NCBI GenBank assembly: GCA_009746045.1
Contig: RPFO01001433.1
Span: 10,001-49,345 of the forward strand
Length of the DNA stretch: 39,345 nt
Reading direction: 5' to 3'
Source: Mesostigma viride
Lineage: Eukaryota; Streptophyta; Mesostigmatophyceae; Mesostigmatales; Mesostigmataceae
The stretch's first letter is position 1. The number at the start of each line of letters is the position of its first letter. The position numbers and the translations under genes are program-made. This document shows, piece by piece, positions 15,466 through 24,610 of the stretch. Under the pieces are notes generated by a model. The model saw only the letters and a list, made by a program, of their open reading frames with translations, was not told the DNA's origin and made no database searches.

Positions 15466-15972
15466 ATGTGTGCCATGGTTCGGTCGGTCTTTCCCCACTC
15501 CACCATCAAGTGCGAGGACGCGGATGGGGCCGCCCTCTACTCACCCAACCACCGCCCCGACATTACCGTGCTTGACTATGATGGGCAGGGTTGCCACCTG
15601 CTCATCAATGTCTCCGTGGCTCGGCCGCTCTCCGGTCGCCACATCCTCCGGGCGGCTGTGGATGCCGGCGCTGCTGCCGCTGTGGCTGAGCGCGACAAGT
15701 TTGCCTCCTACGGCAATGTGGGGCCCCACCGGGTCATCCCCTTTGTCCTTGAGGAGTTCGGGGCCATGGGCCCCAAGACAGCGGAGTTTTTCCACGAGTG
15801 CTGCCAGCGCCGTGAAGACCGCCTCGACCTCGAGGGTCAGACCGCCCCGTGGTCTGACCGCACGTGGTCCTCGTATTGGCGGCAGCGCCTGTCACTCGCC
15901 CTCACTCGCACCGTGGCTGATGTATTATTCTGCCGCACCCGGGCCGACTTTGTCGCGACCCATGCGGTCTAG
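15466..15972 (+). pseudogene. C-terminal fragment of a mobile-element protein, PD-(D/E)XK-like
   Basis: A 168-codon frame is bounded upstream by an in-frame TAG about 24 bases before its ATG, so it looks truncated at the N-terminus. It shows RPD at residues 30-32, a beta strand INVSV at 47-51, then ERDKF..Y at 75-82, followed by IPFVLEEFGAMGPKTAEFF. This spacing resembles the restriction-like endonuclease / C-terminal domain found next to reverse transcriptases in many eukaryotic non-LTR elements, where the strand usually reads DVSV. Here the acidic residue is Asn48, which would impair catalysis if the alignment is right. Composition is much more GC-rich than the flanks, consistent with an inserted fragment. 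No RT domain is present. Confidence 0.5.
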
Positions 15973-15974
15973 AT

Positions 15975-16915
15975 CCCTCCCAGGCCTGCATGGTGGGCCG
16001 GCAGCGATGTTGCTGCGTTTCGTAGTTTTGTGATGTAGTTAGTTGTGCCTTGTGCAGCTGGCGTGATCCTTGGATGTCCGTGTCAGATTCCTATTGAATT
16101 CTTCAGGGTTCTTCTTCTTTTCGGGGTTTTCCTGATGTTGCATGCCCATCTCACCTCCGTAATTTATCCTTCTCAATGAATATATATATGCAGGCTGAAA
16201 ATTACCTGCACAGCAAATTGCTGTATTCATCGTGCACTGCTTGCTCTTCTCCTAGAATCACATCATCAATCCTGCTATTTATTTCCTTATGTTACTTCCA
16301 TAACCCAGATTTTTCAATCGATGTTTTGCCCCATTCTGTTTTTAAAATTTATTCACTCCACTGGTATACAGTTTCAACTTGATTATATGCATTTATGTGT
16401 ATGTATGCTACTGCACAAGCTACTTCCTAACTCAAGGTTTTTCTTCATTTGTTGATCGGCAGGCACAGCACGACATTCAACACATAAGGTTGGGATATTA
16501 TCTTAAATTTGTTTTCTGAGAAGAGCAAAAATATCTGGGATATGGGCTAAATCGTCGTCGCAGTCATCACCTTGACTTGCTCCTTTTCTGATTAACTGGT
16601 TGCACAGCTGTTGATTTGTGGTAAATATACTACTTAATACCCTGCTTAATATATATATATATATAACTTAAATGAAAATGTTAAATAAACTACTTTTCTA
16701 CAAATAACCTCTTGGTAGACGGATGCCTTCCACTGATATTAACGGTCCACAATTTGCCGATGAGATCTTTTTCAAATGAGATCTTATTCAGCCAATTTTT
16801 CATTTTTTTTTCTTGGCTGATCAGCAGCTGATGTCCATACAGTTGGAAAACCTAAATGGAAGAAAATAGCGTGAGGCTGATCCATCGCAACTTTATTTGA
16901 TCTATACCATCTCCC
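15975..16915. other. AT-rich spacer with (AT)n run
   Basis: AT-rich sequence without a supported gene. It includes a short (AT)n microsatellite at 16649-16666. Confidence 0.6.
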
Positions 16916-16919
16916 GTTG

Positions 16920-17264
16920 TTAATCGTATTTCCGAGAGTCTTTTGCTTGAGCATATTTCCCCCTGTACCAGCGCTGCAAAACCGGCAGAATCCTTTTACA
17001 ACCCGGCAAATTATTTTCACTTGCTAAAAATTTCAGATTTTGCTTGCATGAAAACTTGCAACCCTTCCTGCAGTGTTTTAGGTTTTCTGCCGTTTCCTTC
17101 TTTACGCATTTGGGATCAAGTTGATCTTCTTGAGCATCGGCGATAGAATTGATTACTTCCCCACATTTTTCTTCAAAAGCCTCTTCAAATTCTGCTTTGG
17201 TTTTGAAAAGGTGTCTGCGGTTAATATATGCTGAAAGTGCTTTATTATTCTTAACCTCCCGCAC
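16920..17264 (-). CDS. Small Lys/Cys-rich frame, possible terminal exon
   Basis: A 114-codon minus-strand frame begins with GTG, not ATG, and follows a TAG|G acceptor-like site at about 17273. The product is very rich in Lys, Glu and Asn with several cysteines (KHCRKGCKFSCKQ), unlike random AT-rich translation, and ends in a stop. It could be the last exon of a gene whose upstream exons were not found. Function unknown. Confidence 0.25.
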   Translation of the reverse strand: MREVKNNKALSAYINRRHLFKTKAEFEEAFEEKCGEVINSIADAQEDQLDPKCVKKETAENLKHCRKGCKFSCKQNLKFLASENNLPGCKRILPVLQRWYRGKYAQAKDSRKYD

Positions 17265-17662
17265 GCCAAAGAGTCCCTACCGTCAGCTTCAAAATTCACC
17301 CAGCTTCAACCCTGCCAGCGCGATCTGATATTATTGGCTAATGTAACCAGACACGTGTATGTAAGTTTTCCCAGCCAGCCTACCCGTCACACATCTCGTC
17401 CATAATTGGACAAGAAATGAAGGTATTTTTTTGTTGATGCATTTTTTTTTTGGAGATGCATTCTTGGTAGCTGTAGTATACTAGCTGGCCTGTTCGGCTG
17501 GCATAACCAACATAAACCAGGACATACGTAATAGCCAGACAGGGGGCGGGAGACAGTGAGGAAGGGTGCACAAGCAATTTAACTAACAATAGTGGATCAC
17601 AGGGGAATTTTTCACACTGTGAGACATTCAGGATAAGTGATAAGTGATAATCTGGGCTATAC

Positions 17663-18473
17663 ATATCCTTGCAGGACAATGTCTGCAAGAACCTCCGACT
17701 GGTATGCCACCCGCAGCGTCTGTGAAAACATAGAAAAAAGCGGACCTGTCCATCGAGCTCGATGCGCAGCATGACCGATTGTCCCGTCGCAGACAGCTGG
17801 TTTTCAAAAATATGAGTGTCTGTGACCATGAAAGATACCTGCAGACACAGAAGATTGCACCAAATTACACAAAATCGGATGTCTAATTAGTCATACAAAG
17901 ATGTCTCTGTTAAAAGATCAAAGAGCACCTTGGGAATGCTTAGGAGCCCTTTACTACGTGGGATGGGGTATGATCAATTGATCATCAACGATATCCTTTG
18001 CCGCTCCTCGGTAGTGCGCCCCGACTAGCTCGCTCAGTCATCTTTGATAAACAAAAGGCAAAGTCAGGGGCCGGTACGAGGACATAAGAAATTGCACATA
18101 ACTGGCCTTAATGCAAAGATACATCCTCTGAACAACTGTCCACACACTAAATAATACCAGAGATAACCTTTTTTCAATGCACCCATATTTCTAGATATTT
18201 CAGTGTGTCCAAAAAATGTAAGATTTTGATTGTGCAAACTCCTCATGAAGTAAAAAACAAAGCACCAAGAACACTGAACAATGATCCTCTCTAGGTACGA
18301 GCTTCTGTCTCTTGCCAAGGACTAGATGAAGGCAACTTACTCTGTGCTGCCCCTGCTCTGGCGTGCACTGAAAAAGTACCTCCACCCCAACCTCCCCCAG
18401 GGGGGCATGATGATCATTTGACAAGACCAGAAAAGGGACTCACAAGAAACCATTGGCGGTACAGCAGCCAACG
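17663..18473 (-). CDS. Candidate multi-exon gene fragment, unknown function
   Basis: Four minus-strand segments join in phase. 18473-18444 (RWLLYRQWFL) ends at donor GTGAGT. After a 52-nt intron, 18391-18341 encodes VGVEVLFQCTPEQGQHR and ends at a perfect donor GTAAGT. After a 502-nt intron with acceptor TGTGTCTGCAG, 17838-17746 encodes 31 residues starting VSFMVTDTHIFENQL. A 26-nt GT...TTTTCACAG spacer then leads to 17719-17663 (TLRVAYQSEVLADIV...), followed by GTATAG. Alternating hydrophobic residues suggest a beta-rich fold. I do not recognise the family. The exon chain is inference from splice signals and phase; both ends of the gene are missing. Confidence 0.35.
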
Positions 18474-18840
18474 CTTACAAGCCTTGGTGCACTACTATAT
18501 TAACAGTTAAATGCCGTGTTCCCAGTAAACTCGGCAAGGAATTACATCAAGGCTCTCAAACAGGCACACAAAGTCTTGGCCTTGATCGGACATGCCTACG
18601 ATACCAACACGTGATCTGTGATGGCCCCCACTAGATATTTAGTGAACGTGTTCCCACTTGGCCTACAACTAGCTGCGTCGCCAGGGGCCGCCGGGGGAGG
18701 GGTGGAGGGGGAACGGGTGGGGAATTCGGGGGGCAGGGGGATGAGGGGGCCGCAGCCATTGAGCCATGGATAACCGTACAGCGTAGCTTGCAGAAAGAAA
18801 ACACGGTCTGTACTGCGGACAGAGTAGAAAAATGTTAGCG

Positions 18841-19434
18841 TTAAGCTACAAGATAGACTGCCAATATGCTAGACCAAATTTCTGCTCGCTGAGACGGCCG
18901 TGATGCTTGTATCTTGTACTCGCTGCGTCCCTGAATGCACGGACATATATCCCTAAATGCACGCACGGACATATGTAAATGACGGATATATACTCCAAAT
19001 ACAGAGAGAATAGTACGTACCAGGCAGCCACTCCCAAACTCTTCATGGACGACCAACTCAACGAGGTGCTGGCTTCCTGCAACCCTGCGGGCACGCGTGA
19101 AAATGGCGAAGTCGCAATCACCATCTACAGCGGTCGTCCTCGCGTACGTTTTCAGCCCTAGTGACAACCTGGGTGCATTCTCAAGGTGAAGAAGGTCGGC
19201 TAAACTCCGCAAAAGCCCCGCCGCCGGTAGCAATCTAAAGGCTGTATGCTCGACCGGCTGCAGCATCTTCAATTGCCGGTCGAGAAACCTGCATGGATGC
19301 AGGATTTCCCGGGAAGCATGGTCGTTGACAGGCAATGCCGGCAATTGCAGGAGCAACCCCGACGATGGCACACCATGCTCTGCCATTACGTGCAATACCG
19401 GTAAGGCGATAAACAACATGATAATTCCAACCAT
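18841..19434 (-). CDS. Possible secreted or membrane protein frame, unknown
   Basis: From an ATG at 19434 a 197-codon frame opens with a hydrophobic stretch like a signal peptide (MVGIIMLFIALPVLHVMAEHG), followed by Leu-rich helices and a DGDCDFAIFTRARRV segment. A donor-like GTACGT occurs at about 19016, so the exon may end there and the last part would then be intronic. The frame extends upstream to 19617 without a convincing start. No domain is recognised; the opposite strand also has a partly open frame. Confidence 0.25.
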   Translation of the reverse strand: MVGIIMLFIALPVLHVMAEHGVPSSGLLLQLPALPVNDHASREILHPCRFLDRQLKMLQPVEHTAFRLLPAAGLLRSLADLLHLENAPRLSLGLKTYARTTAVDGDCDFAIFTRARRVAGSQHLVELVVHEEFGSGCLVRTILSVFGVYIRHLHMSVRAFRDICPCIQGRSEYKIQASRPSQRAEIWSSILAVYLVA

Positions 19435-19439
19435 TCTGC

Positions 19440-20110
19440 ATTTAGCCGCTGGAAGGTATGATCGCGGTGAGACCACACTGGGCTTACCGGGAGTTGCCAT
19501 GATAATTTCCGAAATGATTATTGCTACTGAAGGACGCAATCTGTTCTGGCAAACTATGGAGTTTGTTACAGATATCGATATACCCTGCTTTACTATCTTC
19601 AATTCTTCATGGTGCATTACCCTTCAATCTTCATGGTTGTTGTTGTTATTGTTGATTCCCACGCCGCACGTTATCAGGAGTTTTGTAACAAGAACGGGGG
19701 CTTCGCCCGCGGGCCCCCGGTAGTAACCAATATTGTGCCTCTCTGGCGTTTGTGGCCGGTCTCCGGCCGGACACGTCACCTACTCTACTACAACCGTCTA
19801 CTACAACCGTGGAACGGCTGCACATTTTTAGGGCCCACTGAACGCGAGCAAATATCCAACTATCCAACTATCGGGCATCCTGTGGTCCGTACGACGTAAC
19901 TTTCCGTACATTTCAGTGGATAACTCGTGATCGACGGGTGTCCTTTTCGCCTTTTACCGTTGGGCACAAGTCGTTGGAATTTGGAGATCGTACAGGCTTC
20001 CGTGCGTGCCTGGATCGAAGACGGCGTATCTTGGGCGGAGGACGAAAGGCGTTTGTTCGGTGAGACGCTATTGGCGTTAACTTTCTGGCATCTTTAAACT
20101 TTAAAGGCTT
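19440..20110. other. Spacer with short GC-rich hairpins
   Basis: No gene is supported. Two compact hairpins are visible: around 19695-19722 (GGGGGC / GGGCCCCC arms) and 19754-19770 (GGCCGG TCT CCGGCC). Confidence 0.4.
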
Positions 20111-20112
20111 TA

Positions 20113-20200
20113 GGCCCGGTCTATACGGGATTAAACTTCGCGGAGTTAAAAGTGGCGGGAAACAATGGACGGTAAGATTGAGGGCCGGTTTTCATCCAAC
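20113..20200. mobile_element. Possible left terminus of the PIF/Harbinger element
   Basis: After a TTA at 20110-20112 the sequence begins GGCCCGGTCTATACGGG, in the style of PIF/Harbinger termini (GG-start, TTA duplication). It lies about 1.3 kb upstream of the transposase fragment. I could not find a matching inverted terminus to the right of the transposase, so this boundary is a guess. Confidence 0.25.
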
Positions 20201-20251
20201 GGTGAAAAATAACTTGCGGTTTTAACTCACCGGAGACAAGCCCCCCCCCCC

Positions 20252-20275
20252 AAGCTGACGCGTACGCGTCAGCTT
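20252..20275. repeat. Perfect 24-bp palindrome
   Basis: AAGCTGACGCGT is followed directly by its exact reverse complement with no spacer. It is preceded by a run of C. It lies in the presumed 5' region of the Harbinger element. Confidence 0.95.
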
Positions 20276-20351
20276 TTCCCCCACCGCCGATTCTCCGCAC
20301 CCCGCACCCCCGCACCCCCCCACCCAAACGGACCCCCACACACCCCGGCAG

Positions 20352-21230
20352 CCCTTACTTCTCCGCAGAGGCCGCTCCCCCCCCCCGCGCCACTTCCCCT
20401 GCGTTTGCCACCGGAACTACCCTCGCCCAAGCAGTTTCTCTTTCCTTCTATTGGCTGCTACCCTCATCCTCCCCCAAGCCCGAGGAGTCTTCCCGTCTCT
20501 TCGAACAGCTCAGCTCCGGGCACCCCACGACCCATTTTCGTCTCCAGTTCACTCGATTCGTCGCTACTCCTTTCCCTCCCCTAGCCCTTCTTCCCCTCAT
20601 TCGCGGTAACTCAGTACGATTCAGTTCAGTCTCTCTTTGTGCCCCTACGTGGCATTTTCGCTTAGTATTCCTTACCTCTCAGAGGCCGCTCCCCCCCCCC
20701 CGCGCCACTTCCCCTGCGTTTGCCACCGGAACTACCCCGCGCCCAAGCAGAGAGTTGTTTTTTACATCTAAAGGAGTATTCCTTACTTCTCAGAGGCCGC
20801 TCCCCCCCCCGCGCCACTTCCCCTGCGTTTGCCACCGGAACTACCCTCGCCCAAGCAGTTTCCCTTTCCTTCTATTCGCTGCTACTCTCATCCTCCCCCA
20901 AGCCCGAGGAGTCTTCCCGTCTCTTCGAACAGCTCAGCTCCGGGCACCCCACGACCCATTTTCGTCTCCAGTTCACTCGATTCGTCGCTACTCCTTTCCC
21001 TCCCCTAGCCCTTCTTCCCCTCATTCGCGGTAACTCAGTACGATTCAGTTCAGTCTCTCTTTGTGCCCCTACGTGGCATTTTCGCTTAGTATTCCTTACC
21101 TCTCAGAGGCCGCTCCCCCCCCCCGCGCCACTTCCCCTGCGTTTGCCACCGGAACTACCCTCCCCGCGCCACTTCCCCTGCGTTTTGCCACCGGAACTCC
21201 AAGCAGAGAGTTGTTTTTTACATCTAAAGG
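20352..21230. repeat. GC-rich tandem repeat, unit about 310 bp plus partial units
   Basis: The motif from 'cagaggccgctcc', through a C-run and 'cgcgccacttcccctgcg', to 'gccaccggaacta' starts at about 20366, 20680, 20791 and 21104, with a fifth shortened copy at 21164. Full units (about 20352-20668 and 20779-21086) are nearly identical over their length. Short units end in 'ccaagcagagagttg' followed by a T-run. A 173-codon plus-strand frame (20720-21241) merely follows the repeats and I do not consider it a gene. Confidence 0.9.
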
Positions 21231-21348
21231 ATAAAAAATAACTCCAGACGGGCTTGGCCACGGACCCCTGTTATTTTTTGTTCGGAGTTAAAAGTTAAAA
21301 AGGAATAATTGGCGGGAAAACCCTGGTGGTCGGGCTGCTGCTACCGAC

Positions 21349-21811
21349 GTGAAGGCTCGGCGGGTTGCCATAGCTGTGTGTGCCATTGCAGTTGGTAATT
21401 CCGACCATTTCAGTTGCGTATTTAAAGCACGAAAACACGCGGCCATAATGTCTCGCCAGTCATACCACCTTATGCGCAAGCCCGACGAGGACAGGATTGA
21501 CAGGGAGGACTGGAATGATTTGCAGGATTTGAAGATGATGCGAAGGCGTACGGGATAAAGACGTCTCTCCAGGCGTGGTGCACGTTTCCAAGCCCTACGT
21601 AAGTCGGTTTGGCTTGCCGCGAGCTGCTAACGAGAAGCGCACTCGCAACCACGGATTATTCGGGCGAACTGTCGCGTTTGGCCGATGGTTTCGATTCAAC
21701 CAGACGACCAGGGGAGTTGTTGATGGTTGTGTTGGTGCGCTCGATGGTATCGCAATCAAGATAAAAAAAAAACTTCAAGTCGGAGGTAGCGAACCCCAGG
21801 CAGTACTACAA
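21349..21811 (+). pseudogene. PIF/Harbinger DDE transposase, 5' fragment (split by insertion)
   Basis: The segment 21575-21811 encodes GVVDGCVGALDGIAIKI, the conserved first catalytic block of Harbinger (DDE_Tnp_4) transposases; Asp of LDG is codon 21743-21745. An upstream piece (21349-21558; ends LKMMRRRTG) is in another frame. A 10-A run at 21763-21772 shifts the frame by one base. Beyond it the correct frame reads NPRQYYN and stops abruptly at 21811, where foreign DNA begins. The remainder of the gene resumes at 35224. The usual N-terminal helix-turn-helix portion is short or missing. The element is dead through both the frameshift and the 13.4-kb insertion. Confidence 0.8.
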
Positions 21812-22972
21812 TGTCGCGTTTGCGTGCCATTATATCCTAGCCTATCACTTGGAAGGCATATCCATAGCAATAGAGTACTCTTGTGTGTGATCCACTATAT
21901 TTAGCGTTGTTCGCTCGTTTAAATCAAGTGGAAATGATAGGTGTGGTCCTTGACGGCACCACCACCTTCATGACAGGCAGCGCAGCCAGCCGATATTTAT
22001 ATTATGAAGATTGCAATAATGCTTTATGATGAAAGCAATGCCCAAACCATTCATTCCATAACATTTGACAAATTACAATGAATGCCGAGTTGTGCTGCCG
22101 CAACTGTAAGAGTAACTACATATCCTTGAGACCCATCGAAATCACCACAGACCGACCATGACGCCACTGTGGCGCGCAACAGTGTTTACTTACGTCATAA
22201 TCTATATCAACTGTGTGACTCTGCGCTCATGTCCCAGTTACTGGCACGCTGGCCAACGACGAACCGGCCCTTTCCCGGGACTGTTCCCGGGTCAGCAGAA
22301 CGTTTCTCGTCCACAATGCCAACAACATCCCAACCGGATCAAACCACTGTCAATCCTATCAACCATCGTCATGGCAATGACATGCAACCACTCACGGGGG
22401 CTGCTCCGGGCTGTTCGAGAAGTTTAACCCCATGAAGACAACAAACTAGTTGTGAGGGAGAGAAACGAGCGAACAACGACCACCATGGCGGCTGCGCTGC
22501 TCCTAAATACCTCCAAAAATCCCGGCATCCATGCGCTGTCGCATTTACCAGCAAGCCGCCTGACGTGCAGTTAGACTGCCAGCAAAATGCAGAGCAAGTC
22601 TGTTCGACAACCACGTGCGAGCCAACACACCGCACACTACGATCTGCGTATCTAGCTTTGTCAGATGGACTGAACATCATTCCGTCTGAACAATACAAAA
22701 GATTCATAACTGCCAAATGTCACGCACCGGAATATTGCGCAAGCCACCAAGGCTTTGCGCCCCAAAGTCTTGCGCCTGAACCTAAGTCAGGTCACCTAAG
22801 ACTGTCACTCTAGAAATTCAGGCCTTTCCGGCGCGGCGCTCCACACCGGCCCAAGGAACAAAGCCTGCGGCCTACTGAATCGGAACCAATTACCAAACGT
22901 CGGTAACGATTCCGATTACGGCAACCGCGTAACTTCTTGAGTGCACGGACGTAAATGATCACGGACGTGACA
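21812..22972. mobile_element. 1161-bp TG...CA unit, copy A (LTR-like, uninterrupted)
   Basis: The unit begins TGTCGCG and ends CGTGACA, so the ends are TG...CA with a near-match short inverted repeat. The pair A+B sits exactly between two ACAA tetranucleotides (21808-21811 and 35224-35227) in the transposase gene. Removing insert plus one ACAA restores the transposase reading across the joint. These are hallmarks of an LTR with a 4-bp target duplication. Copy A holds the unoccupied site ...ctacatatccttgag (atatc at 22120-22124) where the chromovirus inserted in copy B. No convincing gene is seen: overlapping frames at 22158-22435 shift between copies through 2- and 3-bp indels. Confidence 0.7.
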
Positions 22973-23064
22973 GCTGTCGCGTTTGCGTGCCATTATATCC
23001 TAGCCTATCACTTGGAAGGCATATCCATAGCAATAGAGTACTCTTGTGTGTGATCCACTATATT

Positions 23065-23364
23065 CCCCCCCACTTTTTAGCTCGAAAAAATGAAGAGCCA
23101 AAAAGTCAAAAAGAGGATCACATAGGGAAAAAAAATTCCCACGACAGGACCACACATGCTTTTCAAACAGGCTAAGCAATAACCTCTTCAGTTCTTTTTC
23201 AAGGATAAGCATAATCCTCTTCACATTGGCTTTTTCAAGGATAAGCCTAATCCTCTTCATAGCTTTTTAAAGGATATAAAGCTTAATCCTCTTCCAAGTG
23301 CTTGATTCTGCAAGCAGCTTGGGTATATCTCCGGCTCAGGCTGTCCGAACTGAACCCGCCAAGG
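23065..23364. repeat. 300-bp segment present only in copy B, with short tandem motif
   Basis: Copy A has just four bases (tagc) at this place. The segment begins with a C-run and carries three imperfect repeats of about 33 bases built on AAGGATAAGC.TAATCCTCTTC (about 23200-23293). It is either an insertion in B or a deletion in A; no target duplication is obvious. Confidence 0.75.
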
Positions 23365-23578
23365 GTTGTTCGCTCGTTTAAATCAAGTGGAAATGATAGG
23401 TGTGGTCCTTGACGGCACCACCACCTTCATGACAGGCAGCGCAGCCAGCCGATATTTATATTATGAAGATTGCAATAATGCTTTATGATGAAAGCAATGC
23501 CCAAACCATTCATTCCATAACATTTGACAAATTACAATGAATGCCGAGTTGTGCTGCCGCAACTGTAAGAGTAACTAC

Positions 23579-23583
23579 ATATC
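23579..23583. repeat. Target site duplication atatc, left copy
   Basis: atatc abuts the left LTR. The same five bases follow the right LTR at 34367-34371, and a single copy exists in the empty site at 22120-22124. Confidence 0.97.
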
Positions 23584-24148
23584 TGTTACGCCGCGGATAT
23601 CTACCTCCACCTCTACCTCTAATGGGCCTGATACTACCTAAACTGGTCAGACCTCCTCTACTTAACCCTCTGGCGAAAGACGAACGTGACGGAGCTGATC
23701 TCAATGCATTAACGTAAGTGTTACTATAATACGCCATACAACCATTTATCAAAACCCGTTTACTCCAGGAATAGAGGAAGGAAACACAACTACACTGCCG
23801 TGACCCAAGCCTAAATGTGTCAATTCACTTAACACACGCCGAGTGCACACACAAGGGGTAGAACGCGCATAAATGGTCACCAACGGTCCAACACGCTCGG
23901 GCCGACATGGCCCTCGCCTACAGGTGCACGCTGGTCCACTAAATCTACTGATGCACGCTGGTCCACTACATTCTACCACAGGATCAGGACCACTAGTAAA
24001 GTACGCGGCGCGGCGCCCAACGGCACCCAATGTACTGTTACGAGGACAATAATGTCCCGGTAGGAGCCTAAACGTAAACCTAGGGACAACCGAGGCAAAG
24101 GACCTAATTTACGTCCGTAACTACAACGAATTGTTACGCGACGTAACA
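23584..24148 (-). repeat. 3' LTR of the chromovirus
   Basis: 565 bp, starting TGTTACGCCGCGG and ending GCGACGTAACA on the plus strand. It contains a 17-bp direct repeat (TGCACGCTGGTCCACTA at 23925-23941 and 23952-23968) and additional internal TGTTACG motifs. It differs from the other LTR at two bases. Confidence 0.97.
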
Positions 24149-24159
24149 CCTCCCCCCCC
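24149..24159 (-). promoter_or_regulatory. Polypurine tract (3' PPT)
   Basis: On the minus strand GGGGGGGGAGG lies immediately upstream of the 3' LTR, the expected position for the plus-strand primer of reverse transcription. Confidence 0.9.
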
Positions 24160-24610
24160 ACAAAGGTAGGGAGCCCTCTCCCTACGTACAGGGAGGAAAA
24201 CAAGGGGTAGGAAACCTAATGCACCCAGCACACACTAACACAGTCAGCAAGCCATCCAAGATACAAGGCACCAATAGTTCACACGGTCTCCACCACCACG
24301 CCGGGAGGTGTAGGGTTAGCCAGCACCAAGCCTGGTGGTAGGTTCCCCTAACTGCCTGGAACGGAGTCCTTGCCGGGGGGGACGGCACTGGGCAGGACAC
24401 ACAGAGTAAACCATCAGCACCAAGGACCAAGAACGACCAGCCAACTGGCCAGAACATGAGGGCGACTCTACATACCGGAGGGACAACACCCTCAGGTCGG
24501 GCCTAAGGCCCTCTATCTAATGGCCATCCGTCTGGTAGGTACCACGGGAGGCCAGCAGGACTCCAGGTAGGCCTGGTAATGGGCCACATCCTCAACATTG
24601 TCATGCCTAT

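Noticed and set aside
20720-21241. 173-codon plus-strand frame (Ser/Pro/Leu-rich)
   Set aside because: It is built from the GC-rich tandem repeat units; the same peptide recurs with each unit and there is no domain or start context.
22369-22716. 115-codon minus-strand frame conserved in both 1.16-kb units
   Set aside because: Conservation reflects about 99% identity of the units; 2- and 3-bp indels change overlapping frames and no domain is seen.
22975-23300. Interpretation of the bases after YYN in the transposase as continued coding (VAFACHYI...)
   Set aside because: The frame stays open only briefly, the peptide does not match Harbinger, and the true continuation NRKGF is found after the second ACAA at 35224.
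23749-24030. 93-codon minus-strand frame present in both chromovirus LTRs
   Set aside because: Duplicated because LTRs are duplicated; lies in non-coding LTR sequence and has no recognisable features.
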